The notes under the pieces: generated by a model
Database searches by the model: none
Told to the model about the DNA's origin: nothing
The model's input: only the letters and a program-made list of their open reading frames with translations
Translations under genes and position numbers: made by a program
From: Stemphylium vesicarium
Lineage: Eukaryota > Ascomycota > Dothideomycetes > Pleosporales > Pleosporaceae
Reading direction: 5' to 3'
Assembly (NCBI GenBank): GCA_004380135.1
Contig: QXCR01000075.1
Coordinates: forward strand, 62,001 to 126,000
Length of the DNA stretch: 64,000 nucleotides
In this document: positions 34,665-46,890 of the stretch, piece by piece
Position numbering within the stretch: position 1 is the first letter of the stretch
Layout: the number at the start of each line of letters is the position of its first letter

Positions 34665-35445
34665 CTCCTCGTCTCGGCGTACGCCTGCCGCTCGAGAATG
34701 TTATAGCCGAAGACAAAGTCGGTTTGGATACATTCCCGATGATGGCCCTTCTCTGCGTTGTAGCTGTAGCCTTCCTCGCGTGGCTCGTGCGTATGGGCAG
34801 GGCAATCAAAATACTAGGACATGTATTCGCGGAGTTCTTCGCAAGCCGATGCAGCATCCACCCATACTGTGCGTTTGCAGTACGTCGCGACGACACCGTG
34901 GCGGAGACATTTTAACCAGTGTTCTGGTGGTCCGTGAAATATTCCCATTAAAGCCATCTCAAGATCTGTATCGATATGAATCCCGTTAGGTCCTTCACCA
35001 ATTTCATAGTTCCTGATCGGTAAATAAAACACTTTCGCCACCCAGTAGAGTAGTACTGCCGCATGTGCTGCGTTGTCTATCAGGGATAGCATCTGGATGA
35101 TCTGGAGTAGACGCCGCCAGAAACTGTGGCGAAGATAGTGCCCCATTTCTCCATAAGGCCATTCATCACCTTGGTCGCTTGGCACTAATTGTGAAATATC
35201 TTTGAAATTCGCTTTTATAACCCGGAACCACATCTCTAGGAACGTAATGAGGTCTGGATCGATTAGGATATGAAATTGCTTTAGGGGTAAATCTTTTCGC
35301 AAGCTCAGCCGATGAAAGATTGGCATAGGGCGTGACGCAAACCTGGTAAAAAGATCTCATTTGTCATCCAATGACGTTTCCCCTTGTTCACTACCCGGCT
35401 CACAGGGAGCCTAAAGGTGAATTGATAATCGTCCAAATTCCCCAT
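34592..35445 (-). pseudogene. Disrupted gene of unknown family
   Basis: Protein-like reading on the minus strand broken at two points. A start at 35445 reads MGNLDDYQFTFRLPVSR and KRHWMTNEIFLPG, then the frame is lost near 35340. A second frame, 35326 to 34817, reads a convincing protein (DPDLITFLEMWFRVIKANF, LRHSFWRRLLQIIQML, HIDTDLEMALMGIF, WVDAASACEELREYMS). A TAG at 34814-34816 interrupts it, but the frame continues for 74 codons (YFDCPAHTHEPREEG and on) to 34592. An intron ending in CCTAG could remove the TAG (GTATGG donor, 54 nt), but it would also delete residues that look coding. No domain recognised. Confidence 0.45.
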
Positions 35446-36378
35446 TGTTGTTGACAGATGCAACTATGTGCCGTACTCATACTAAAGCAGATACGCCGGC
35501 GCTTTCTGTGCTTTGTTTGCTAATGACGCGGATGTCGTAGCGGTAGATGCGGCTGAGTAAGATGGCGGGCAAGAAAGTGACTGTATGAATGGTGAGTAGT
35601 GTGGTCGGCGACTTGACGACTGCGCAGCGGGTAGACCGTCTCGGTGTTAGTTTCCTGGCATGCGTCAAACGAGGACTGATGAACGTGGTGAAGTGCGGGG
35701 TGAGACAGCTATCCCGGGGGAGTGCCACAAGAAGCGTCTAGGCCTTAGCGAGCTTGGCACGCGCGTGGCTGCGGCTCGCAACCTGGGGAAAGGAGGAACC
35801 CCATCTACATACAGCTAACAGTCAGCGGCTTTATCATACACCAAACTACCGACGGAGCTCATCTCTCTTGCTATTTTTCAAGCGTCAGCAACATAGATGT
35901 CGTTCACTTAAACAAAACAAACGTTGAAAATGGCCCTTTCCCCTCCCAGCGGCACCGCCATCTCCTGGTAGCTCTTCACATGTATGTACCAAAGCCTAGA
36001 ATGAGTAGTACGACGCTCAGGACCATAATCCGAGAACGTCTCATGTTGGAAGGTATACGCTGCGTGCTTAACGAACCTATTGACTCGCGCACCATCGTAC
36101 GCAGAGGCTTCTGGTTGGACAGGCTAAACGCGACAACCGTAGCGCAAACAGGCCGATTGGACTCACTACAGCATTGACCAAAAAGCGGAAAAGAGCACCA
36201 GAGAAGAAGGTTTCACTAGGGAAAGAAATGGTGTACATGGCAATACTAGTTACCACGGCAAAAAACAAGGGGGGTTGTACAATCACGCACATGTATAAAA
36301 GGAAAGAAGCCAAAGAAATTCAAAACCTCCACCACACACTTCCATCGTTATTTGAGAACAAAACCACCACACACCACC
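35446..36378. promoter_or_regulatory. Intergenic region with TATA box for the SDR gene
   Basis: About 930 bp without a credible ORF. TATAAA at 36294-36299 (ATGTATAAAAGG) lies about 85 bp before the SDR start codon, a good core-promoter position. Confidence 0.5.
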
Positions 36379-37271
36379 ATGTCCACTTTCGAGAACAAAA
36401 TCGTAGTAATAACAGGCTGTGCCAGCGGCATCGGCCTCGCAACAACGCTCCTCCTCCTCTCCCGCAGCGCCCTCGTCTTCGGCATCGACATATCACCCTT
36501 CAATACCTCCCTCCCTGCCACGCACGCCCAAAATTTCACATTCCACCAAGCCAATCTCTGCGCTTCCAACGCAGTCGACGACGCAATCGCCGCGTGCAAA
36601 GCTGCCTATGGTCCCAGAATCGACGTCCTCGCCAATGTCGCCGGTGTCATGGATAATTTTGGCAGCGCGGACACGGTCAAAGACGCAGAGTGGGAACGCG
36701 TGATGACTATCAATCTTACCGTCCCGGTTCGCCTGATGGCTGCTGTGTTGCCTGGCATGAAGGAGCAGAAGAGCGGGGCGATTGTGAATGTGGGGAGCTA
36801 TGCTAGTGTGTCTGGTGCTGTGGCTGGTGTCGCGTATACGGCGAGTAAACATGGGCTTGCGGGCGCGACGAAGAATGTGGCCTGGCGGTTTCGGAAGGAT
36901 GGGATTAGGTGTAATGCTGTGCTGCCGGGTGGTAAGAGCAGGGAAAAATATTCTTAGAGGTAGACAACTGCTAACCAAGTATTAGGGGTCCCGACGAATA
37001 TCGGTTCTTCCGCGCCACAAGAGAACTGGGACCAAGAGGCGTTGGAGATGTATACGTATGTATTCATACATCCATTGTTGTTGTACTTGAACTGATCACG
37101 TGCTGTAGTCCGGTTCAAACATTGTCTCAGGGTATTAAAAGGGATGATTTGCCATACGGGTCGGTTGGTCCTCAAGATATTGCTGAGGGCATCGCATTTC
37201 TAGCGTCCGATAACGCGAAGACGATCAGTGGCATTATGATGCCGATCGACAACGCTTGGTCGACCATGTGA
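36379..37271 (+). CDS. Short-chain dehydrogenase/reductase
   Basis: NAD(P)(H)-dependent oxidoreductase of the classical SDR family. Exons 36379-36931, 36986-37055, 37109-37271 (introns 54 and 53 nt) give 261 aa. Cofactor motif TGCASGIG near the N-terminus, acidic Asp after beta-2 (FGIDIS, suggesting NAD preference), NVAG, catalytic Ser in NVGSYASVSG and YTASKHG (YxxxK). The first splice rebuilds NAVLPGGVPTNI and the second EMYTPVQTLSQG. The C-terminus FLASDNAKTISGIMMPID matches the usual SDR ending. Substrate unknown. It is about 18 kb from the terpene synthase, with damaged genes between, so membership of that cluster is doubtful. Confidence 0.93.
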
Positions 37272-37523
37272 CGTTGCTGTTCGAGATGGTTTGAATGAGG
37301 AGACATTGGATAAGTGATAGGTGATATTTGAAGGCTACGGAAAACGCAACAGTCGGTCGCCCTGAACGCCAAGATTCATAAAGAACTCCTTAAACAGAAA
37401 CGTTGTATTTACAAAAGGAAAGTGTAAATGATTCAAGGCATTCGCAAGACGAACGCAAAAGCCTGTGCCCATCGATCTTTAAACTCCTCTCAAGCCACAG
37501 TCAAGAACAGGTTCTCGTTGTGG

Positions 37524-38753
37524 CTAGTACTGTGAAATCAGGCCTTCAGCCTTCATAGCCTCGACACAATCACTGTAGTGTGTTCTGAGATGCCTACACA
37601 GGCTACCGTTCTCGTACCATCTCACAAGGGTGTTCTTTTCCTGGGCAGTCAATTGATTGACTCTTCTATGGCCAAACTTGTGCTCGTTGGGAGACACAAA
37701 GTCTCCCGGGTCCGAGGAAAATATCGTTCGAAGCTTGGCAAGGTTGGCTTCGTGAAGTTCTTCAGGGGGAGGACGGAGCGGACCTTTATGGCGTCGAGCG
37801 GCTTCTCTTGCCCGCATCAGATTGCCAGGCATCCAATCGGGTGCCCAGTACCTCATGGCTTCCGCAAGTGGCTTTCATTCTCCTTCGAGCAAGTGACCCT
37901 GTGACATGTTGTACGAAAGCCACTGTAGGTAAGTCCGGGGAAGTTCCCAGAATCCCCATCTACCACATGGCCTACAAGTAACTGGTATTCTCCAGTTTAT
38001 TGCAGCAGGGTGTCCGAATACGGGGCTTTCTGGAGTACTCTTGGGCCTTCTTTTCGCGGTCATCTTTTCCGTCAATTCGTCGAAAGCGGCCTCTACACCA
38101 GGGTTGGCTACCCAGTCAGGCGTATCTTGAAAGTTCGAAAGTTCATCCATCGTGAGTTGCTTCATCGTTTTGCCCGCGTGTTCGCCGACCGTAAAGATGA
38201 ATTTTTCAGGTTCGGATGGGGGTGCTGGAGGCTGGGATCTGGGAGATTCGGGTGGCGACGCTGGTTCGCTTCTTCCCGCCCTTGCGGCTCGCGCTGAGCC
38301 ACGCGAATGTGATCTTCGTCTCCTGCAGGAGTGCCTGTCCCTGTGTCTCCTGGGTGGTGTGTTGGATTCCGCCCTATCTGCTTGACTTCCTGGAAGTTCC
38401 GTCGTTTCAGGGGAGGCGATTTCATTCCCATTTCCACGTCCGCGTCCGTGTCCAGTTGGCGTTTTGTCGAGTCACGCGGTGATTGTTCGGGAGGTTCACT
38501 AAACTCCCTACTTGAATGTCAACCAAATGAACGAATTGAATCTCACCCAGTTAGAAGTTTACTGAACTGCTAGGGGTTCGTCCCATCCTAAGCGTTCCTT
38601 CTCAACAGGGTCATGGGCGTAATGTTTCGTCTGACATGTATCCTGTGCGAATCCAACGCTTCCGCGGCGACTGCTGTATGAAGTCAGGCTTGGGATGACC
38701 TCCGGATGCATGCAAGGGATATGTACCTTCTCGTCATGGTTACAAGCTGTCAA
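37524..38753 (-). pseudogene. Uncharacterised multi-exon gene, probably disrupted
   Basis: Exon 1 (38753-38563) begins MTACNHDEKVHIPCMHPEV and includes YSSRRGSVGFAQDTCQTKHY. A 52-nt intron (GTAAAC...TCAAG) leads to a charged region (REFSEPPEQSPRDSTKRQLD) open to 38162. Reading then must change frame to reach EPEKFIFTVGEHAGKTMKQL, DTPDWVANPGVEAAFDEL and the C-terminal part. In that part a TGA at 37875-37877 falls in frame between GHLLEGE and KPLAEAMRYWAPDWMPGNLM; a TGG-to-TGA change would explain it. The frame ends at 37524 (EAMKAEGLISQY). A missed intron may explain the frame change, but not easily the TGA. Family not recognised. Confidence 0.4.
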
Positions 38754-39772
38754 GATAGATCCAACGGGTGTAAAAACCTTAAAAAGTTCTTTAACCAGCT
38801 CAATTGCAAAGTGAATGTGTATTGTTGCGAAAGTCGCGGGGCCGCGCTTGAATTAAAGAGGGGAAGATGACGACCGTGAACGCGACTTTTCGCGGTCGAC
38901 GCGAGCTGAAACCGGGGCTCTCATTTTGGGGTTTAGGCGTACTATATATCTGTGCGTCCTTTGGAAGGCGGGGCAAGACTGAACTAAGCCTCAATAGATG
39001 TGAGTTTCAAAAAGAAAACATGCGACAGCGACAACACGAATTGAAGGGCAAAATGCGAAAGTGATATGTCTACCTTCTGAAAAGAGGTATCGCTGTGACA
39101 CGTCAATGGGGGAGGATGCAACGGCCCGACGTGCATTGCCGATGTAGGTTGGCAACCGCACTGGGGCTGTTCCCCACGCTAGTGCAGTCATCTTCAGCAT
39201 CGTCTCTCACCGCTTTCCAGCGTCGTGCATGACAGCACTGGTGCATTAGATGGCGCAAATCCGATTCTACCAGATGCTGCTAGGAGAGTAAAGTGACGGT
39301 AACGATGACGAAGCTAAACTTACTCTTTCGCAATCATCCTTCCTAGTGTAGAGAGAATTGGAATATGCTACGCGGTGTGCGGATGCGCGATACAGCATTT
39401 TCTCAAACGAATAAACCTTCTCGTCTTCTCATTTCTCCATCTCCAAGACGTGGGAAATGAAGGACATAAAAGCCCCTCTCCTGAGTCCAAAAACAGGTAA
39501 GACAGGAAAACACGAAAAGGCAGAGATTTAAACACAATAGTACAATTTCCCAGCTTCTCCCTCCCCATGCCTCACCGCGACCAACAACTCCACATCAGAG
39601 CATCGACTTTAGCTGAGCCAATAGAGATTTCGTGGAATTGCTGAGTAGATTTATGGTACTATCTGTGAGATTGATGTTATGTAGAGTTATCCAAGTAGCA
39701 ACCACTCCATAAGCCACACATCATACTCCCAATTCCACTTCCTTTTCCACCTCCCCTTCCCCATTCACACCC
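38754..39772. other. Intergenic region
   Basis: About 1 kb with only short ORFs (up to 69 codons) lacking family features. Nothing else recognised. Confidence 0.5.
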
Positions 39773-41071
39773 TCAACCCGGACACTCCCCAACCACCTTC
39801 CCATAATTATACTCGCGAATCGGCCCACAGCACCTCGGCTCACCACTCTGATCGAAAATCGGCGTCGGCCTCGCTCCATCAAAGCTCCTCGCACACATGG
39901 AGCTGCCCCGCGCGATGGACGCAGGATCGATGCCGTACGAGATTGCGGTGCAAGAGGCTGAGGAGGAGGAAGAGGAGGGGGAGATGTAACAGTATTTGTA
40001 TTCGATTGTGGGACCTGGGTGTGTTAGTTTGGGATGTGGGATGTAGGGTAGAGGGAGAGGGAATTGGGAATGTTGAGGGAAGGGCAGACGAACCACGACG
40101 AGGATCCCGGCAATTCGGATCATCGCTATACTCCTGCGGCGGATAGTATGGCGACGTATACGGGTCTGGCGGACTCGTCGGCGAAGGAGATGGCACTTCG
40201 GGTTCCGGACAATCGTTCATGGAGAGCGGAGCCCAGTAGTGAATATTTCCGTGACCAACACTGAATATCATCAGTACATGGTTCACCAAAACCCACCCCC
40301 TCACTTCTCAAGGAATCCTCAAGAAATATGGATGAAATATTGAACTCACAGGTCCCCATAATTCGCCAGGAGCACACACGTATTCGGCGGCGCGGCAGCT
40401 CGCTGGCCGGGTAAAACCAAATCGCAAGCCGCACACCTTGGCTCTTTTGCACAGGCATCAGCGCAGTCGCGCAGCGAAGTCATGGACGGGATGGTATGGA
40501 TGACTTTGGCGGTTCGTGCATTCGTTCCCGTTTTGCAGAGGAGTTGGTAGCATTTGCCGCCGCTGTGCATATGGGGTTAGATGTGCTGTTGTTGCAAGAG
40601 GGAGAAAGAGAGAGATATATAGATAAACAGGTAGATGGATAGGGAGGTGGGTGAAGTGAGGACTCACGTCCGATATTTGACACCATGATCATCAGGACAA
40701 TGGTACTCCTGCTGTGTCGCAGCACCAGTCCCGAAGGGATTCGCAGGAGCGGCCATGGTACCAAAGTCCTGCGGATCGTCGTCGGGATTGAATCCGTAAA
40801 ATGGCTCTTCCGCGTACGCTCGTCCTGGCTGCTTGTAGTCGATGCCTGTAGCCTGCGCACGGAAATTATCTGGATCTTGGTGCACAGTTGGGATATCGTG
40901 TCCTATATCGTATCCCATGTCGTGTTCCTCTATTCCAGAAGAAATCGCGCTGGGTAGGTCGCTGTAGTAGTCTGCGTGCTTCGCGTTTTGAGCGGTGGTG
41001 GGAAGAGGGAGGAGGGTGAGTAAAAGATGCAAGGAAATGAGGGTGATGGGATGGGGAGTTGGAGGTAGCAT
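39773..41071 (-). CDS. Secreted cysteine-rich protein with PAN/apple-like region
   Basis: Four exons: 41071-40668, 40562-40350, 40260-40097, 40014-39773 (introns 105, 89, 82 nt), 340 aa. Clear signal peptide: LISLHLLLTLLPLPTTAQNA after MLPPTPHPIT. The mature part has an Asp/Gly-rich region, then a Cys-rich block spanning GGKCYQLLCKTGTN, LRDCADACAKEPRCAACDLV and NTCVLLANYGDL. This spacing resembles PAN/apple modules that bind sugars or proteins. A Pro/Ser-rich stretch (about 40100-40230) and a second Cys-rich end (PRCCGPIREYNYGKVVGECP) follow. All junctions keep frame and preserve Cys-rich text. Probably extracellular or wall-associated; no specific function is shown. Confidence 0.78.
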
Positions 41072-41644
41072 TGTTGTTTGGGCACTGTATCAGCTTACTC
41101 AGAAGATAGATGTGAGGACAAAGAGAATGCGTGGTTTGGGGAGGAAGGAGCATGTAAATAAAATGCTGAGCGGCGACGAAGAAGGACGGGGCGTTTTCTG
41201 TGCTAGTACACGATGAATTGTCGACTAGGTAGAATGCACCATCATTGCCTCATCGTGCAGACTGCTTGGGCGAGGTCGGAAGCGCTGGGCGGTACAGTAC
41301 GATCGTATCCAGTGAAGCTGTTGCACAAAAGTCGTCGCGGTTAGTCGTGTGCTTGAAGCCAGCCAGATCCAGCACTGACTAACTCGAGTAAGAGCCATGT
41401 GCAAGCTGGGATATGCACTTGTACCTTTTCTATCCAGCGTCAAACGCTATCGAGAACGATCCTACTTTGTGCCATGCATGAGATCATAACAATATCCCAT
41501 ATCAGACGGTGATCCGTGCCACTATATGTGACAAGAATACCCAGGTATCGCGGCCGCAGCCATGTATACAGTATCATCGCCACAATCCCGATGCGACCCG
41601 AAAGCCCCACCAAACCATCTAATAACGCCGCATATGCGTACTCG
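41072..41644. other. Intergenic region
   Basis: About 570 bp between the secreted-protein start and the PMS1 stop. No credible ORF. Confidence 0.5.
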
Positions 41645-44600
41645 TCATCCCCTACTCTCCCTCAAATAAGCATTCCAATCCGTTTTCTCACCCTGCACAT
41701 CAACGCCCGTAACACCATCTCCCTCCCTCCAACCCTGCCACTTCTCCAAGCCAAAGAGGTGACGCATTGTAGGCCGGCCATGAGGACAGGACCACGGCTT
41801 ATCCATGCTTCCCATGTGGCGGACAATCTCCCTCATGCGTGGCGGCTGAAGAGTCTTACCAATCATGACCGAACTCCTGCACGCGCGACTCGCGAGTAGT
41901 TTCCTGACTTTGGACGGGCGGGGTATGTGTGGCGACGTCGAGGTAGATGACGACGGTGGATTGTCCATGATAAGAACTAGAAGCTCTTCGAGGTCTGTAG
42001 GTGTAAAGGTTACTTCTTTCGACATCGGTAGCGAAGTTAGCTTGGCTCGGTGACCTGCTTCATCGGCGTCTGCTGTGTTGATCTCGACAACGAAGCCGTT
42101 GGCAGTAAGGGAAGGTTCGTTTGCGAGAATAATCTCCTCTTCTACCGCTGTCAACTCGAGAGGATGTGGGTGGACGAGTCGCTGTGACACTAGTGTCGTT
42201 GTGGCGGTAAAGCGCTCAAAGTTGTACTTTTCGTCACTCGCATGTTGATCGATGATGAACAGATCTGAAGTGGGTGAGGTGGACGTTGGTGGTCGTACAG
42301 CGATGATGAAGCCTAGATTGAACTGCCCAATGATACGCATTTCGTTGAAATCAGCCTTTGTTACCGTGAGACTGAGTCGTTCTTCTGGGTCTTCCCCATT
42401 GAGCTGAGTACTAATAGGAAGCGTTGCTGTCTGATTGATGTCTGCTGAAGACGCGTCGAGGGCTGTTTGGATATCCTGCAAGTGACGAGCGATCGACTCA
42501 ACATCGGTCTCGATGACACGCTCAAGATTGATGGTCCAGTACTTCTTCTGCGTGACCTTGAAAAGCTTATTGGCGCGCTTCAAGTTCATATCACTGGGCC
42601 GGGCCGCATTTTCTTCTGCTTCAGCGATGAGCTGGGCAATCTTGGCTTCCTCTCTTGCTTTCTTTTTAGTGTCGTCCTCGTATTCCCCGTCTTCGCTTTC
42701 CACGGACTCTTCTGACGCTCGTTCGGTATCGGCGATAACCTCAGCGTCTGAAGATTCCTCTACAATTAATGTCGGACGGGCTGGCGGAGCACTTGACGAG
42801 GCTGCTAAATCCTCGGTTTGTGGCTGCTCAAAGACCCGCATGGGTAAGCGTTTGTGGGGTGAAGGAGAGCGTATGGGCGCGTCAGACATATTACTGTCTT
42901 GTACAACCTCTTCCTCTGGCTCTCCTTCCTCCGCGTCCTCGTCTTCGTCGCTACTCGCCAATTGAGCGCCCGGCGCCGAGAAGCCACTCAAGCCCTGTTT
43001 GAACAGACTTCTCTTCGGTGTCTGGTTTAGGGGTTTCCCAGACAGGGAAAACTTGGGTGTGTGTATCCTGGCGCGCCTTGAGGCTACCGACTGCCTCCCA
43101 GTGCCGATCGTAGACACGGTTGTGGTGTCACCCACGATGATTGTGGCTTGCTGAATTGGGGTCCGCATGGGACGCATACGGTCAAATGCGTTCTGAATGG
43201 TACTTTGTGACAACGGCTTTTGCGGTATTTGTGTAATGGCTGGGATTGGCTGTTCTATGCCGGTTTCGACTTGCCAGGACTCACGAGGCATTGGCGATCG
43301 CGACCGCTCTGCCTGATGGGGACTCTGAGATGCTACCCGAGCGTTGAAGTCCTGGACAATCCGGGGCGGCTGCAAGTGCCTGGCTGGAGTATCGACCAAG
43401 TCATCCTCTGGCTCGAACAATGGTGATTGAGAGCGTGAACGTGTCCCGACGGCGCCGTTCTCAAAAGCATGACTGCGCTGACGTGCGTTTGGGGCAGAAA
43501 CGACCTCTTCGATAATGTGATCATTCTTGGGAGTGTCTTTTCTAGGCTTGGGTATTGGTCGAGCTGTTCGGGCTTCAGAATCACGGTCGGCGAAGCTTTC
43601 AACAAGGCTAGCTTTCATAAAACCAGGACGATAGGTTGTATCAGGTGTGTCTCGTGTAAATTTCTCTTCATGTTTGCTCGACGTCGCGGAGCTGTCTTTT
43701 TCCGATTCCTCAGAGTCGCTTCGTTCATCTTCCCTTGCAGAAGTAGTGCTCTCCCCAGGGCGCATCATCGGAGGCTTGAAAGCAGATGTGGGTGTCTGCT
43801 TTCCCAAAAGCTGAGCCTGAGGTACGCTCTGATCGTGGCCCTCAAACAGCTCTAACAACGACTCTTTGAGGTTCTCAAGAAGCGCAGTCTGATCATGAAG
43901 CATGATGGTCCGCTTATCTGGACTGACGTTGACATCGTAGGCATTTGTGTCGAGTTTGATATCGGCGAAAACGAAAGGCGACTGGGTGACATTGTAGGAT
44001 TTGTAGACCTCGTTGAAGGCTTTAGCGACCTGAGGTAGGTTGCAGGGCCGTGAATTTACAAAGAACATCTGTCTGTCTGGAGTTTGACGACCCTCGCCCA
44101 CAACAGGACGGGAGATATGACCGACTATCTTGACTGTGCCTGACATCTGATCGTCCTCTTGTGTACTCCGATTCCTTGCGCTTTGTGTGGCACCTGGGCG
44201 ATTGGAGGGATCCATGGTAAACTCGAGACTGAGAGGGATCAAGGCAGCGGTGGTCTTGGCGCCGTACACGTTGGAGATGTTGTCTCGCGTGCTCAGGTTC
44301 GCGTTGGTAGAGAAGGCTATCGTCTTCTTCCCTTTCGGTATCTGGTTGATCACCGAGAACTTGACGCCCACGCTGATGCATGCATAGGCATTCAACAGCT
44401 GCAGCACCTTGTTGTATTCTCGCTTGATGGTCTTCTCGAGCTCCTTTCGCCTGACGGGCAAGTTGTGGAACAGCTTCTCCACCACTACGGTTGTGCCCTG
44501 CTTCGCTGCGATGACCGAGGTCCCCTTGAGCTTTCCCGATTGCTCGAAGTCTAGCCTGGTACCCTTGGGGCCATCTGAGGCTCGCGTAGTGATGATGTGG

Positions 44601-44988
44601 AAGTTGGAAAGCGCACATAGTGACGACAAGGCCTCCCCGCGAAAGCCAAATGTCTGTAGCGAGGTGAGGTCGTCGTAGGTAGCGAGCTTACTCGTGTAGT
44701 GCTTGAGCGCGATGGTCTCGTAGTCGTCGGCGGAAATTCCAGAGCCGTTGTCCTGAACTTCTATGGCATCCAGGCCATTATTCTTGAAGCGTACCTCTGC
44801 CTACACGTCAATCGTCTGCCATCATCTTCAAAGCGTGGGGTGGGGGCATGTTGGGTACCTATGGCAGTGGCACCTGCATCAATGCTGTTCTCTACGAGCT
44901 CCTTACAGACAGACTGCAGATCGACGATGACTTGGCCTGACTGAATCTGGTGTACCGAGCGGCCTTCTATGGCCTTGATCGTGGCCAT
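41645..44988 (-). CDS. PMS1: DNA mismatch repair MutL homolog, PMS1 (yeast)/PMS2 (human) type
   Basis: Subunit of MutL-alpha, the nicking endonuclease of mismatch repair. Exon 1 44988-44859, 62-nt intron, exon 2 44796-41645; 1093 aa. GHKL ATPase motifs: KELVENSIDAGATAI (catalytic Glu), DNGSGISADD, TFGFRGEALSSL. A long, acidic, low-complexity linker (roughly residues 400-800) separates the C-terminal endonuclease domain, which has DQHASDEKYNFE (the DQHA-x2-E-x4-E metal motif), SCPHGRPTMRHL and CRSSVMIGKTL. The motif marks it as PMS1/PMS2 rather than MLH1 or MLH3. The linker makes it somewhat longer than the yeast protein. Divergent from the next gene, with 240 bp between start codons. Confidence 0.96.
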
Positions 44989-45228
44989 CTCAACCCATGC
45001 CGAAGTTGAGCTTTGGTGGGTTGGCCGAACGAATGAATGCACTCGGCGTGACTACGCGACGCGTTTTCATCGAGCCAATGGGAACACCGCGCTAAAAGTG
45101 GGGTTAGTTCGCATTCATCTCGGCCCCGCGTTCGCCCAAGATAAGATGCTGGTGAGGCACGACTGACCTTGGAGCTACAAATTGAGAAGCCAAATTCAAT
45201 GTTTGCGGGAACCATCCGACTGCATACA

Positions 45229-46890
45229 ATGGCCACCTCAAGCGAGCTTCAACAGCTACAGGCGCCTCTTCGATTCCTGGCACAACGCTCTCACACGAAG
45301 CAGAACGAGTGCGTTTCCCCCAATTCCCGCAGGCCCCTACCATCACCCTCATTGTGCGAATGTAGCTGAGGCCATGGCAGGGTTGCGAGACTGGAGCGAG
45401 AGCTTGCTCAAGCCCGAGTTGAGAAAAGCTGCTTCAATGACGACTTCGACAAATGGATCGCCTACTATGCGAGGGGCGAATGCATGGAATGCGTGAGATT
45501 GATGCACGAAAAGCTTCCTCTTGAGCTACGAGAGATGGTCTATGAACATATATGCGTTGAACCGGATCGTCCCATCCCAGTTGGACCTTACTATCATTTT
45601 CGTACATACGATCAACCTTTCCGCCATCGTCCGTTGCCACGCGATGATGCCTCTCGACCATACAAGCATATCATTTTCCCTCGGCCACACGGAACGCCTG
45701 CACCCTTTGACCCAAACTCATATACAGCAAATGACCACACCGATGCAACGGGCGATGTGACTCTGGAAGAAGCCTCGGAAACGGATAGCACTGGTATCAA
45801 CTCGCGCCGTAAAATGCACGTAGATCCAAAGGTCGTCCAACGCATTTTGAAGTTCAAGAACGGAGAAGATCTATTTCTAGGCCGCTCCAAACGCCCCACT
45901 GTCAAGATCTTGTCCAACGGCCGATTGAGGGAGGAGCACAGCGACCAACCTCCCCGCGACATGGTGCTTCCAAGCGCTCATTTCCTTGATCCCAGATATG
46001 TCGGAGTAAAAATGTCTCAAGAAATACAAAAGATGTATTACGCACGAAACACCTTTTCCGTGTGCAGTATTGATAATGCTATACGCAACTTCCTGAATCT
46101 GCACTCCGGCTATCTCATGCAGATGGAAGGCATCAACGGCGTGGGCAAGGGCCTTGCATTAGACCCGCTGTTCTACCCTGTAGATCATATTCAGAACCTT
46201 CAAGTTCGCGTCAAGTTCGAAAATTTCCGCTCAAATATGCCCGATCGTCCCACGCCATACGAAGAGCATGCGTACGAGCAGCATTTCCTGCGCTCCATCT
46301 CGGACAACATACGGGCACTAGAGAAGTTATTGACTCGTCGTTCAAAGTTTGGAGTCAATGTTGAGCTCATCATCATGAGCCAATACCAGGATGATCAAGG
46401 CGACACATTGTCTGGGCAGTGGCCTGCCTGTCTTATCAACTTCCTGCAGTCCGTCAGGAACACGGTCTACAGGCTGATGCATGACAGCAACAACAGCATC
46501 ACAGTCAAAGTCACTCATTATGATACTGGCATTTCGCCGTTCCCTAGAGATGTCACAGGGTTGTTCCATCTGACAAAAGAGCAATGGGAATTTGTAAGTG
46601 CATCCTGTTGCTGAAACTAGGGAATTTTGGTGTATGCTGACTTATGGCAGGAAAAATCGGCGCATGAAGGGGAAGATAACTGGGGTGATGACTTCTATGT
46701 CGGGGCCCTAGACGTGATCCCTGCCACTATGCCAGGACTACCTGCTGAGGATAGGCAAGAGATCATGCGCGAGCGATGGGGTATGGAATCCGAGTATGAT
46801 ACCAAACCCAGGTTCCCGATTGCAAAAGGCAGATGGTGGCCGAAGGCGCCTAAAAAAATCACACGCTGGCCTGTAGAAGAGACTGCCTGA
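45229..46890 (+). CDS. 2EXR/F-box-like fungal protein of unknown function
   Basis: Exons 45229-45308, 45381-46593, 46651-46890 (introns 72 and 57 nt), 510 aa. Exon 1 reads MATSSELQQLQAPLRFLAQR. The first splice (GTGCGT...GGCAG) yields NEVARLERELAQARVEKSC, a short coiled-coil-like stretch, then ECMECVRLMHEKLPLELREM, the N-terminal signature of many fungal 2EXR/F-box-like proteins. The body has no catalytic motif I recognise. The C-terminus is Trp/Arg/Lys-rich (RERWGMESEYDTKPRFPIAK). It shares a 240-bp upstream region with PMS1. A degraded fragment with a similar LPMELTDMVFEY motif lies at 34.3 kb. Confidence 0.75.
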
